From positions 1,371,424-1,435,423 of the forward strand of contig JADCRB010000013.1 in NCBI GenBank assembly GCA_021464245.1: a DNA stretch of 64,000 nucleotides, written 5' to 3'. Below, piece after piece: positions 23,910 to 36,530 of this stretch; position 1 is the stretch's first letter, and every line of letters begins with the position of its first letter. A program made the translations under genes and the position numbers. The notes below the pieces were generated by a model, which did not search any database, had not been told where the DNA came from, and saw only the letters and a program-made list of their open reading frames with translations. This DNA comes from Carallia brachiata. Lineage: Eukaryota; Streptophyta; Magnoliopsida; Malpighiales; Rhizophoraceae.

Positions 23910-26900
23910 TGTTGGAAAATAATCAATAAAATATATACACAATATGAAATATATTATGAATTATATAATATTACAACAAATATAAATTGAGAGAAAAGGA
24001 TATCATAATTGAAGTATGCAAATGCACTGTCCTTAATAATAGATCCACGCCCCTGCAAACAAGTAGTGTCAGTGCATCGGGCTCTGACGGCTATCCTCCT
24101 AACATACGACAGATCTTCCCACTAGTGTACACTTTATGAGTGAGGTAATAGAAACAACTTTATCTTTTGATTAATTCAACACCATGACCATTTTTAAAAA
24201 GAGTGAAGGTGTGAACTCAACCTCCCATTGTCCTTCTTTTAAAAGATGTAAGGACAAGTTTATATAATATGTCTAACTTAATTACTCATAAGTAGGAGTA
24301 AAAGCTCACAAGTAAAAAGAATGATTCATAACGACTAGTAACGTTTATATAACAACTAGTTAACAAACATAAAGTGACTAGTCCAACGATCATAAAATGA
24401 CTAGTTTGATCAAGTCTAACATGTGATAATTTACCTTTTAAAATATAGTAATAATTTACAACAACCTATTTTAAAAGATTAATGCTGCTGAATTAATCAA
24501 CAAGAACATAATATATCATCTTTGGTGCTTGTTAGGCTAACCAAAACTTAGGATGCATATGTTTTGATATTCAAAAGTATGGTAAAATAAAAATGTCTAT
24601 GAACCATAACTTCTTTATGAATAACAATGAAGTTACCACTGTATAATATTCTCTAAACTTACTGTTTAACGCGGTTGGACGCTATTAGGCCTTGTACTCA
24701 CCTAGTTTATTTTCATAAAAGCTATAGAGATCTTGCCTAGGATCTCATAGGAATGGCTGCACTCCACTCTCGTACAGTTGATTTTATCAAGTGTGCATTC
24801 CAGTAATATACCACCTATAAAGGTTGTAAAATTCATTAAGAGTATAATTCAACCTCTAACATTAGAATTTTTGCACTATCTATACCATAGGAAGTGACTT
24901 AATATTTTGATAGTGCTTATAAGGTCAATCAATGACTTATTTTTACCCATATAAATCTATTTCAAGGGATCTCCTATCACATAAGTTGGGTTCCTATCTA
25001 TCACTTTTGACCATTCTCTAAGCATTTGTTTCATTCCCCTCGATGTAATTTCTACTAGCCTTTCGCTTAATAACTTAATCAATTTTATTTTTGACCATAA
25101 AATAAGTGATCAGTTTATTACTCATAACTTATTCTACTATCTCACAAGCTAGACAAATATGTCTACTCTTTAATTATTCAACTTGCTCTTGGTATGAATA
25201 ATATAGGCTAAGTTTATGCAGATCATCAACACTCATAATATCGGTTTCACATAGAATAGAATAGTCATTCTTAGCCAATTGCCTCCACACTAGCCATCTC
25301 TATGTCTATAAACTCGGATTTCATAGTGAATTGAGTAATAATCGTTATTTTCAGGCTTTCAAGCAATTGATCTCCCTTTACATGTGAACTTAAATCCATT
25401 TGATGGATTTAGTCTCATCTAAATAAAAATTTAATTTTCATCACTGCACTCTTCCAATATAGTGGATAATCCGAGTACATCGTAATTTACAGTACCTCTC
25501 AAATATCTATTTATCTCTTTTATTTTTTTTTTGTTCCTCTTAGACTACAACAATTTTCCTTTTGAGGTGTTGTCTGCATACCATAAGATTAGCATAATAA
25601 CATAACAAATAATGTTTGTAAGGTTCAAAATTATTGAACCTCGATTTAGGATCCCGACTACTTTCTATGTAGGCATTTTGTGGTGTAGGAGCTACCAACA
25701 GCCAAAAGATATCTCCATAATAGTGGACACTGATGTGCAACCCCATAGAGCTTATTTCCATGAGCTAACCTTGATTTTTTTACAACAAAGTGTTTTTATT
25801 CATATATTGTGATGAGTACACTGTAAAACTTAGTCAAACACCAAGTGACAATATATGGCAACCTCATAGGCATCAAACCAGCACTAAAGATAGTCTCAGA
25901 GATAAATATAACATTGTAAAAAATGTATTTATCAATCTCTTAATAAAAAAGATATTTTACCAACTATATGTCAATCGCCAGTATGGTTTTGCTAGCAAAT
26001 TACTGCATTGGAGATGATGATTTTGAAGATTAAAAAATGTTGAATTGAACCCATAAGCAACAAGTTGTGATAGTCAATGAGCTACAAGTTACCAATGTCA
26101 TCCAAAACTCAAGGCAAAACTCATAGTGTCCACACTAAAATTGAGATCGGAGAATTATCACCTTGTAAAGTATTTGTGCCATAATAGGATCAACAATTGA
26201 GCCATACATGTAAATAAATAATATTTAATAAAACTTTTCCCTGACTCAAAAACACAGTTAGTATCTCCATCCTTTTTATAAACAATAAAATTATAAAATT
26301 TACATAGTATTATGAAATTGCAAACAAATAACATGGGCTTTTAAGTACAAATTTCCATGAGACTAATAAGTCCACTAGTTGAACATAAAATTTTGTAAGT
26401 TTTCTTCAGTAAATGCTAGCAAACAATATATCTACCAAATAAATACTTTCATCCAATCTTGTAATTTAAAAGAGGGAATTGTCTCTTTATTGTCCATCTT
26501 GCCACACTCGAACAACTGATTTTGAGGTTCAAATAAAAACAAGTAATATTGTATACATTATATGTATTACACTATGACATTCTTCTATAAATTGAGAGCT
26601 ATTTTCCAAAATACACGAGATCAACTTATCTGTTGATCTTGGACCTGTAAAAAATAACATTTAATGAATTTGGCCAATTATCATAAATAGTCAGATAATC
26701 ATTCTTTACACAACAACATATACCTAGAAATTCAAGTGATGTATACAACTCTCTAGATCGATGTAAATATTATATGGTCCTAAGCAATAGCCTAGTCACA
26801 TCACATTCGTTCACTGAAAAATCCTTCTTCACAAGGCACCTGAACCAACTCCAAAGCTTGATAATACAAAATTCACAACCATTTAATCAAACTATTAATA

Positions 26901-27723
26901 CAAAACTTGTAATTATTTGGTCTATATCTCTTGTTAATGTTATGAGAAAGTAATCTGTGAAGATTTTTATGGTCAATTCTACAATAAAAATAAACTCTTT
27001 ATATCAAACACGTGAAACCATGCATATGAAAGAACCATTAGGACTTTGCAAGAACCAAGCATGAATTGGATGCATGTGAAAGAATCATTATTAATTTGAG
27101 AGTGAGACCATGCTCTAAAATGGAAACCTTTGCATATAACAATAGCAAAAATTAGATAATCTATCCTTAAGATTGTTGGAAAATAATCAATAAAATATAT
27201 ATACAATATAAAATATAATATGAATTATATAATATTGTAATATAAATTAAGAGGAAAAGATATTATATCTGAAGCGTGCAAATGCACTGTCTTTAGGGAT
27301 AAATCTGTGCCTCTACAGATAAGTAGTCACAGTGCAACAGCCTCTGGTGGCTGTCCTCCCAAGATATCACATATCTTCACACTAGTGTACACTTCACTAG
27401 TGAGGTACAAGAAATAACTTTTATCTTTTGATTAATTCAGCATCATGACCTTCTCAAACAGAGTGCAGGTGTGAAGTCAGCCTCCCATTATCTTTCTTTT
27501 GGAAAATGTAAGGACATGTTTATATAATATGTCTATCTTAATTACTTATAAGTAGGAGTAAAAGCTCAAAAGTAAAAATAATAACTTGCAATGGCTAGTG
27601 ATGGTCATATAACAACTTATTAACGGACATGAAATTACTAGTCCAATGGTTATAAAATAATTAATTTGACTAAGTCTAACACATGATAATTAATCTTTTA
27701 AAATATAATAATAATTTACAATA
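23910..27723. mobile_element. LTR retrotransposon without recognisable proteins (LARD-like)
   Basis: The LTRs are 23910-24473 (564 bp) and 27174-27723 (550 bp). Both start TGTTGGAAAATAATCAATAA; the left ends ...TTTACAACA and the right ...TTTACAATA. They are flanked by ggagt (23905-23909) and ggagc (27724-27728), a 5-bp target duplication with one mismatch. The undisturbed paralogous site is single-copy ggagc at 57866-57870. The 2.7-kb interior has only short frames with no gag, protease, RT or integrase motifs visible, so it is non-autonomous or badly decayed. No clear primer-binding site or polypurine tract was found, so orientation is left open. Confidence 0.85.
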
Positions 27724-28674
27724 GGAGCTTAGGGACAATGCACGCACAATATAGAGCAACGGCTGTACAAAGGTTATTAAAAAAATTATTATTTCTTTTT
27801 GCTGGCAAAGTTGTACAGTTGACTCCAAAGTAAGTACCTTAGTTGCCAAGGCATCCAGTCTAGTTTATGGAAGTTTATCGCCCAGTCCAATTTATGGAAG
27901 CTTAATTATGAATAAATTTCTCATTTTCCCATTTTATAAGATTTGTATCGAAGTTTGAATCTCCTTAGGATTGCAACCGTCTCATTCTTCATATTCACAT
28001 GACAATCATAGCCAGAGAGAGAGAGAGAGTATTTTACGATTGAAGTAAGATTTTGTTAGATAACTAATGAGGAGTTGCTAGTAAAGATTTGGTACTGGAC
28101 AAAATGGCCTTGTCATTATCTTTTATATTTTCTAGCATCTTTCTCAAAGAGAAAGAATGATAAACATTATTGTTAGTAATGAGCAGATATAATTATGAAA
28201 AAAATTATTGTTAGTAATGAGCATATATAATTATGAAATTGAATTGGAGTGATCTCCTTGATGTTGTGTTCGAGTTTCGGTCGAAACTAATTAACAAAAA
28301 TAAACTTGCGATTTCAAATATTGCCTTTGTAAGTAATAAAATCATTAAATGTTGCATAACACACATGTTTCCTATAATTTCTTTTTTTTTCTTTATTAAA
28401 AAGTTCATTAGACCTAAACCATACAATAAAATCTCATAATCTTTTCGAGATCTAAACATAGAAATTTAAGTTTTTAATCACTAAAGTATTCTTTGAGAAA
28501 CATGAGTCTTTTATTATTTTGCCATCTAATAATATTGTCACCTTGTTAACATATAAATCACTTTTACTTCAGCAATACCCCGTCAAGAAGGCAATTCAAT
28601 TGGATATTCTTTCTCTTTTTTGTTTTTAAAAAAAAGAAAACTCAAGAGAAAATGAAAATCTCAATTTTCTTTTT
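27724..28674 (+). repeat. Segmental duplication block A, part 2 (partner 57866-58640)
   Basis: This continues block A after the LTR element: gctggcaaagttgt, tccaaagtaagtacctta and gtttatggaagtttatcgcc align with 57911-58000. It contains a short (GA)n tract at 28014-28029 that is longer in the partner (58123-58151). No gene is present. Confidence 0.85.
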
Positions 28675-29016
28675 TGTTGGGGTCTATCCCATGTGGTGGG
28701 ATGAAAAAATTAAAAGAAAATATTGTTCCCTTGGTGACCAAGTCAGATTGTGAGGGAAGATTTTTCCATGGTGGGCCAAGTCATGTTAAACGAGAATATT
28801 TTTCGTTGGTGACCAAATTTGTCTCTTGGATAGCTCCTTTAAAAAGGAACAATTGGTGAATGTGTTAGATAGAGAGGGAAGGTAAGAGAAACCAAGAGAG
28901 GAGAGGAGATAAGTGAAGGGAGAGTTAGCCAAGAGGCCAGTATTATGGTCTGGGTATAATCTTTGGTGATGTCTCTTAGTGTAGTTCTGAAGTAATCTGT
29001 TGGGGTGTGAGATGGG

Positions 29017-29832
29017 TGATGTGAGTCTGGCTAGCACCCTCACTACATGATTTGGTGTGATTTTATGGCTCGGTAGACTTTCCTTGGAGAGCAAGAAACG
29101 TGCTTTACTTGTAGAGCAAGTAATGAAGATTGGAGGTCCTACAAGTCTACATCAATGTGATCCAAGTGCAAGAAGATGAGTGTTAACCAAATTGAGGAAT
29201 ATTGGGCCAACAAGAATTATTTGGGCCTAATGCATACAAGACTATGTGTGGACTGATTTGGATTGTTTAGCTTAGAGTTTTAATTGTTGTTTTGGGCCAA
29301 ACAATGTTTTATTTAAGCCCAATCCGTTTGCAAGTAGGAATTAGTTTTAATTTTCAAGTTTTTAGTTGAATTAGGTTTTCCTTATTTGTGTAGGAACTTG
29401 GTTTTTTAGTCTTAGTAGGTTTTCTAAAGCTTAGTAGGTTTAAAACCCTAACTATTTGGGTTTGCCTATAAAAGGCTTGTAAGACTTTTATTTTAAGAAT
29501 GACATAATTTTGATGAATTGAGAATTAGAACAATTGTTCTTTGGAGTTTCATAACTCTTTTACCGAACTTATCAAGGACACCTCCTTGTGGCGTTCAACC
29601 CAAGTCTTATCACCCTCCTTCTTCCTTCTCTAGGGTGTGGCGACTATATCCTTTTTTTATACCTTTGGTTCGCGTCTCTTTATAGACGTTGGGTCAAGGT
29701 TCCTTCAAACCTGACTTGGCTTTCCTTGGGTTGTGATTTCAATCTCGTTCGTGGGTCTTTCGGTGTATCTGTGGGGTTCGCGTCTCCCTATAGGCGTTGG
29801 GTCTTCCGGTGCTATCTGCGGGGTTCGCATCA
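29017..29832 (+). mobile_element. Nested solo LTR (816 bp)
   Basis: The sequence begins TGATG and ends CATCA, and is flanked on both sides by the perfect 5-bp duplication atggg (29012-29016, 29833-29837). A promoter-like tgcctataaaaggcttg lies inside at about 29463-29480. It sits inside the left LTR of the 28675-33041 element; the right LTR lacks it and shows the intact sequence. No internal region is present, so it is a recombined solo LTR. Confidence 0.85.
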
Positions 29833-30417
29833 ATGGGTCTACATGGGATTTTGGATTAGGTAACAAACGCAGGGTTCCTGATTAATGTACAGTGTATTAC
29901 TCGCATAATAATAGATGACACGCTCTTCATGAATGTAGGCCAGTTGCTGTACCACGTAAATCTCTGTGTAAGCATATTTATCTTTATTTCTATTATTTTA
30001 TATAAGTGTGTGTTGTAATTGGATCACGCTTCAGCGGTCAGACATGATCTGAAAAATTCCAACAGTGGTATCAAAGCCAAAGGTTTGGCAGAGATAGCCT
30101 AAGGTTCAGTGCAGCTGCTATGACAAGTCATAACACGTGGAAGGTACATGTAGACTGGAAGTGGAGAGTCAAACGATGTTGATTTTGTCATGTGGTGATG
30201 GCCAAGTCACATGATGGTGGCTGCAATGTTGGCAGCGGTGGCAATTTTTTGAGTTCTCCAGTGATCAGTGTGTCTATAGGCCTAGAGATGGGATGTGACC
30301 TCTGATTAGAGAGGGTCCCAAGAGGTTGAACTTACATGGTGATGCAAGCACTCCATATAAGTGTTTGGTTTAGACTTGTGGAGATTCAATTGGTTTGACG
30401 CACGTGTGAATGGAAAC

Positions 30418-31625
30418 TGTTGGTCCCAAAAGGTACCCAAGAGGGAGGGTGAATTGGGTGGTCGAAAAATTAATATAAAAAATAGCAGGCAAAATAAATA
30501 CGATAATAAAGTGTGATACAGTAGGTAAATAAAATTTAAACTGAGTATACTAAGAAATAAAATGACTGTGGGCAATAAATATGAGAGTGTGGATAAAAAG
30601 CGAAATAGAGCTGATAGTATGAGCAGGAAAGAAGATTAATAAAATTGTGTGGTGTGTGCGTAATAACAAAAATAAAAATTAGTGAGACGCAGCGATTTAT
30701 AGAGGTTCGGAACACATGTTCCTACGTCCTCTCCCCAAGGCCTTTCGCCTTGAGAATTTTTCAATTCACTATTGAACTCCCCAGTCGGGAGGAGAACAAT
30801 TACACCGCAAGGTCCACGACCTTTTTACAACGCACACGAGCAGAACCTCTCTTACTCTTATTTTTCTTTTTTATTATAACTTCACACACTCACAAAAAAT
30901 AAAATTACTCACTCAATCACTTTTTCTTTCTCTCTAAACAACTATTTATGCACAAATTTCAAGAGCATCACACACTATATAACTCAATAAAGCTTTTTCT
31001 CTTTGGTGAATGCATTTCCATGAACAATAGTACACCTATTTATAGGTGCAAGGTGAGGAGCCGTTGGTGCACTTTTATGGCAAGAATCAATTGAATTTGC
31101 TAGAATCAATTAGCACAATATCACCCGGCTGGCATGCTGCTGGTTATTCACAATTGAGGAAAGTCTTCAATGTGCTTTAAAGAGATTGATCTTCTGCTGA
31201 TTGGACCAATTAAATCCCATAAGGAAATTTGCAAGGTTGGCACATGCACACAAGGGAAGTTCCACGTTGGTTGATGAAATAAAGGAAAGTTCTCATGGTT
31301 AGCTTAGGATGACACTCTCAAATCCATGGTTAACACACTCCCTAGCTAGTTGGCCTTCCAAATTTGCATACCCAGCACATGTTCTTCAATAGATGGCACA
31401 AGAATTCTGAATGGATTCCTTAAGGTCACACATGGTGGTGAGATTGGTGTGTTAACGTAGGATCCATAGGGCAAATTTAATAATTAAATAGAATTGTACA
31501 GCTCCAATTATGGATCACCGAAGTGGGACATCAAAAGGGAATTCCTTGCACACAAAAACAATTAAGTAAATGATAATTGAAAGGAATTGTTGGCTTCATC
31601 AAAATAAAAGAATACATGATCAACA
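30418..31625 (+). mobile_element. Nested solo LTR (1208 bp)
   Basis: It begins TGTTGGTCCCAAAAGG and ends GATCAACA, with the perfect 5-bp duplication gaaac at 30413-30417 and 31626-31630. It contains the gaggttcgg...cctacgtcctc motif seen in many plant Copia LTRs. The related element at 20828-21908 keeps the unoccupied site with a single gaaac, confirming both ends. Confidence 0.9.
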
Positions 31626-33041
31626 GAAACAATATCCTGTTTCAACATGGTGCGTTCGTGTGTTGGAGAGAAATGATAGGTTTGGAAGATGGCGATACGC
31701 ATGGAAAGAAAAAAAATCGATTAGAGATCTGAAGATAGCAGGTTTAGATCTGGGATCGGGAAGGCTACAGATAGAGTGGTCGTTACCTGTAGATGATGTG
31801 AAAACTCTTTTATTTGCTGTAGGACAAGATTTTCTCACAGTCTTGGTTTATTGATATTTTTTTAATGTTAGATTTACTTGTAATTTTACAAGTACTCTGT
31901 GTTATGGAGGAGCAGTGCAATTTAGGTGACGTGAAATATGCTAAATTTGTATTAAGAAATTCTAACATGTTGTAACTAGATAGTTTCACAAAGCAGTTGG
32001 AGTTACGCAAATCACATAATCGGTGAAGTCCTGCGGGAAGCAAAAATATCAATGGTTATCGTTTAGTTGGGAAGGTATTTATTCCCAATATCTCGAAGGT
32101 ATTTTTCTGAAAGCACGGTACACATGGTGCTTTTTGGTTTAGATGGTGATGTGAGGGGAATTCCTATTAAAGGAGGATGTGTTTCGAGATCCATCTTCTA
32201 ACCAATGGTCTGATTAGCTTGTTGCAGTTATACATGTTCATTGACCAGGTCAAATCGGGTAAAATTAAGACATGTTGACGATTCGAGTGTATAACTTGTA
32301 CGGTAAAGGTCAATTATATTTTATCTATCCAGATTTGAGGGGGAGATTGCAGCTGCACATGTTATTGGTCAAGTAATCTAAACAGAATTGTTTAGGATGT
32401 GTAGTTGGTACGGTAAGGCCAATGTTGTTTTTGTCCTTCTGTACACATGGTCTAGAAAGGGAGATTGTTGCGGTCCATTGTATGTGGTGGGATGGAAAAA
32501 TTAAAAGAAAATATTTTTACCTTGGTGGCCAAGTCAGACTGTAAGGAAAGATTTTTCCTTGGTGGGCCAAGTCATATTAAATGAGAATATTTTTCGTCGG
32601 TACACAAATTAGTCTCCTAGATAACTCCTTTAAAAAGGAACAATTGGTGAATATGTCAGATAGAGAGGGAAGGTGAGAGAAGCCTAGAGAGGAGAGGAGA
32701 GGAAAGAAGCGAAGGGAGAGTCAAGCCTGGGGGCCAATGTCCTGGTCTATATTTAGTTTTTGGTGATGTCTCTGGTGTCTCTTGGTGTAGTTCTCAAGTA
32801 GTCTGTTAGGGTGTAAGATAGTTGTACATATGATTTGTGTTTGAGTAACAAACACAAGGTTCCTAGTTAATGTACAATGTATTAATAATAAATGATACTT
32901 TCTCCATGGATGTTGGCAAGTTACTGAATCATGTAAATTTTTGTGTAAGCATACTTATTTTTATTTCTATTATTTTGTATATGTGTGTGTAGTAATTGGA
33001 TTGCGCTTCTGCGGACAGACGAAATTTGAAAAATCTCAACA

Positions 33042-33699
33042 TTTTCAGTCTGTACTACTAACAATTAATGCAATGAGATTCCTCACTCTGATTTTAGCAT
33101 TAATCTTTTTTTTTTATTCCCAAAAATTCATTTTGTGATTGGAAACCAGTTAGCAATCTTCTAATCATAAGCTACCTTTAAAATAGAATCAAAAGAAAAA
33201 AGGAGTCAAAAGAAACTTGCAGCTTCCGCCAGTTTGATGCGACTTTACATGCAAATGAGATTCATCATTTTGTTTTTACTTACTACCTCGTGTGACGTTT
33301 TGCGAAAATAGCTTATGCATTATAATTTTAGTTTTTACGAAAATTTGACCCATAAAAAAAAATCATCAAAAGCTTTTCATAAACTAAAACTTGTTTCATT
33401 CATTTATCATGCAATACATGCATCTTTTTCTCCAATCATAACATACATAGCATGTCATTTTGAATGTGGTTACGAGAATCATCTCTATAGTAACGAATTT
33501 CTTTAGGCTACATGTACTTATAAGATAAGTTTCTTAAGCTTGTTTGTGGATATATAAGTTTTTTAAGCTTGTTTGTGGATATATCCCTTTTTTTCAAAAA
33601 AAAAATTTCGTACATGAATATATAATTTATAAAGCTGAGAATCATAGTTGAAGCCTCAATTACCTTCCATTTGTCTTTTTAGCTTGGGTGACATCTTCT
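33042..33699 (+). repeat. Segmental duplication block A, part 3 (partner about 58636-59244)
   Basis: tgtactactaaca, cttccgcca and gtcattttgaatgtggtta align with block B. A 29-bp tandem duplication (33527-33555, 33556-33584) occurs only in this copy. Confidence 0.85.
33527..33584. repeat. 29-bp tandem duplication, block A only
   Basis: Two consecutive units share taagcttgtttgtggatata and differ by one base. Block B has a single diverged unit at about 59104-59131. Confidence 0.75.
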
Positions 33700-34374
33700 T
33701 GTTAGAAATGATATTTATAAAAAAAGAGGAAAATATATGTAAATAAACAAACGATTAAAAGATATGAAATGTCTGAGGTGTGCAGAGTACTGTCATTAAA
33801 GGTAGTTTCTGTCCTCATAGACAAGTAGTCTCAATACAATAGGTTGTAGTAGTTATCCTCCCAATATACAACAAACTTTCTCACTAATGTACATTTTAAA
33901 TAGTGAAGTGATAAAAACAACTCTAATCTGACTAATCCAACAAGTTTTAGTAAGAAAAAAAAAGAGAGGAGAAGAAAGGAGTGATAATCTGCATCCTTGG
34001 GAGAATAAGAATGGTCATTATATACTACTTCAAATTTTACGTCTCATAAATAAGAATTATGGTCATAATGTACAGATAATGAGTATAACGGTAGTGGTTA
34101 AATGTTGTAACAGGGGGTGGACTAGCCAAAACTTGTCATCGTGTAGGGTCACATGAGTTCACTCATATCAAGCTTAGGTTTGGGTTGCACAAGACTTCTT
34201 CTCAGTTTTTTATTTTATGAAGTATAATGAACATATTGATTTATAAACAAGTAAAACTATGCTTCTTTTTCCCATGTGAGATTCTAATATTTTAAATATA
34301 CTCTTATTAAATAGAGTTTGACTTTTCTTTCCTATATGAGATTCTAACCTATTAAAATATTCTCATTTCTAACA
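33700..34374. mobile_element. Solo LTR (675 bp), relative of the 23910 element's LTR
   Basis: The ends are a perfect 12-bp inverted repeat, TGTTAGAAATGA...TCATTTCTAACA. Flanks are cttct (33695-33699) and ctact (34375-34379). The empty site in block B is a single cttct at 59240-59244. The internal sequence, such as the gacaagtagtctcaatac region and cctcccaatata, resembles the LTRs at 23910 and 27174 but is well diverged. Confidence 0.85.
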
Positions 34375-34423
34375 CTACTCTCTCTATTGTGATGAATTTT
34401 GTAGTTTCAATTAACTATTTACA

Positions 34424-34733
34424 ACCACTCGATATGCTAGCTTGGTGGTAACTTGGCGTGCCTTCCCATGTATTGACCCAGGTTCGAGTCCCAACAACGG
34501 TGCCTGCCCCCAAAAACTGGATATTTATGCCGAGTGCGCTATGTTTGCTCACGACTTATTAACACTGTGGTCAGACGTGGGGAATATCTGCTCATGCTTA
34601 ACCGTGTTCGAGTGGTGAGTTTGCCTCTATAGGGATGGTTGAATGATATATTCAAATGGAGATTACTCCGACCTCAGCCCACAAATTTGATCACTAATAT
34701 ACTTACGATAGATTATTTTTGGGTAAAAAAAAA
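34424..34733 (+). mobile_element. tRNA-derived SINE
   Basis: The head carries an A box (gctagcttggtggtaa, about 34436-34450) and a B box (ggttcgagtcc, 34481-34491) with tRNA-like spacing, and the tail is A-rich. Imperfect 13-bp target duplications ttaactatttaca (34411-34423) and ttaaccattaaca (34734-34746) flank it. Block B lacks it. A truncated reverse copy of the family lies at 18605-18680. Confidence 0.8.
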
Positions 34734-35349
34734 TTAACCATTAACATAAAGTGAATGATTAAATTTTAAAAAAGGTACTATAATTTAGAATTATTTGGTC
34801 TTACACTCAATTCAATGCATTGATATAACTTAAATGGATGGTAAAAGGAAAAAAGAGAGGAAGAGGGAAGATCGAGATTAACGTGAGAATCTTTGTTTAG
34901 GAGAAGTTTAAACAATGAGATCTCACGTTTAATTTAGTGCAAAATAGAATGAAAGAACAGGATAAATTACCCAATTCCATTTGAGATTAAGAGATTGTCG
35001 TCTTTTTTTTTTTTCGGGATTAGGGTTTGTTGTTATTGTATTGTGTTTTTAAAAATCAATTAAAAGAAAGACCAGTTATTGTAGCTTTTGAGCGTTCTGC
35101 GTTCTTCAATCGTTTACAATTTGTCTACTAAAATCATCTTAATATTGTGATGACGAATTTTTAAAATTTCACAATTTAAATTCACCAAATATCAAATGAT
35201 CTTAGAGTAATTATAATCTTGAAGGCAAAAAATCGTAACCGTGAGGCCAGTTAAGCTGTTTATCAGTAAGCAGATAGTGAAATGAATAGATATACACCGT
35301 AATAGTAATGAATGTGCATGATAAAATACGTAAGAAAAAAATATTAGTA

Positions 35350-35530
35350 TCCCGGGTGTTAGTGTTTTAAATAATATTCTGATTGAAATTAAAACTGATA
35401 TTTTTGAAATAAGATTAATAATTTTTGAAATATTTATTATTTTTACATTTCAAAAATTATCAGTTTTATTTTGAAAATATCAATTTTAATTTCAATCGGT
35501 ATACCAATTGGAATAAAAATACTCAAGACA
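35350..35530. mobile_element. MITE-like foldback insertion
   Basis: The arms tgattgaaattaaaactgat (about 35380-35399) and the reverse complement near 35480-35497 form an inverted repeat around an AT-rich centre. Block B continues uninterrupted here (cttaataatagaat...). The exact ends and target duplication are unclear. Confidence 0.5.
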
Positions 35531-36399
35531 TGTATACTTACTTAATACATAATAATAGAATGTGAGATTACATTTTTTTTTTTTTAAATCATTCCAACGT
35601 GAGGTTACTATTTATTTTTTTTTTCCTTCGTACTTTAAAAAAATGGAATAATTTTTGCTTGGTTTGTGTGCTACTTAATAGTTGTGGATTGTAATTTGTT
35701 CTAACAAGAAAATGTTTACAGTTACGCGAGGGATGATCATGTCGCATTTGCCATGCGCTGTGAATATGGGCCATTACACTGAATTAAAGGATGAGAAAAC
35801 TCTTGAGTGTCTAATAAGAATTATTAAACTTATTTTTCAACAAAAAAAAAAAATTATCAAACTTTTTACAACTGTATATAGATAATTATGTTGAAACTTT
35901 GTTTGTTTAATGTGTTAACAGGAGCTTCTATCATAAATAATAACTATGTTTTTCAAGAACATTCTAATGATCAGGATTGATACTTTTATTTTAAAAATTT
36001 GTTTATCCCCTAGTCTTGCCTCACCAATTCTTGCAGCTTCCATGGCTTCTTGTTGAGGAACAAGTAAACTTGCCCCACCCGACTCCCAAGTCCACACCAC
36101 CCCCCAAAAATAGTCTATAAACCTCACCTCTTAAATCTCCAAGAAACCTACAATCGAAACCCATACCAGATAGTTGGTGATAATACCACACCACCGCGGT
36201 CACTAAGATAAAAAAAATTTTTTTTATTACGTAATTTATAATTAAATATATTATATAATTAAAGAAAAGTTAATAATTAGCACTTGAGTAGGAATAATAA
36301 TTAAATATTGCTGCTCCAGTAAAATATTTTACTTCTATTTTGCCCTCCAAAAGTCAAGCCAACCTTCCCCCAATATTTGATTCACATTTCGTTTTCATT

Positions 36400-36530
36400 C
36401 AGCAATGTCTGAAGATAACTTCAAACAGCACTTTTGTCTTTTGATAATTGTCCAAAGTGCTTCGCTCCCCCAGCGGAGACAAAATGGAACCCGTCCGTGA
36501 GGCCATAGCGACGAAGAGAGCCGGCCGGCG
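36400..36530 (+). other. Conserved block upstream of CSLD (partner 62210-62335)
   Basis: atgtctgaagataacttcaa, ccagcggagacaaaatggaa and ggaagagagccggc-like segments are among the best-conserved non-coding stretches between the two CSLD upstream regions. In the right copy the ATG at 62214 opens a 34-codon frame (MSEDNFKQHFCHFD...). In this copy the frame is shifted after FKQHFC. No protein family is recognised, and it may be a regulatory block or a gene relic. Confidence 0.35.

Larger units (their letters stand above)
28675..33041 (+). mobile_element. LTR retrotransposon with two nested solo LTRs
   Basis: The left LTR is 28675-30064 (1390 bp, of which 821 bp is a nested solo LTR plus its target duplication) and the right LTR is 32466-33041 (576 bp). 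Removing the nested insert makes them equal in size. Both begin TGTTG and end CCAACA/TCAACA. The primer-binding site tggtatcaaagcc (30066-30078) follows the left LTR, and the polypurine tract agaaagggagat precedes the right LTR. Flanks are T-rich (ttttt / ttttc). The interior is only about 1.2 kb once the nested solo LTR is removed. It has one short open frame shared with the relative at 20828-21908 and no polymerase, so it is a non-autonomous family. It is absent at the paralogous position in block B (about 58635). Confidence 0.85.

Noticed and set aside
25540..26017. Short frames inside the 23910-27723 element as gag or pol
   Set aside because: No CCHC knuckle, protease DTG, RT YxDD or integrase motif could be seen.
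34436..34491. tRNA gene
   Set aside because: A and B boxes are present but the sequence does not close into a tRNA and runs on as a SINE body with an A-rich tail and flanking duplications.
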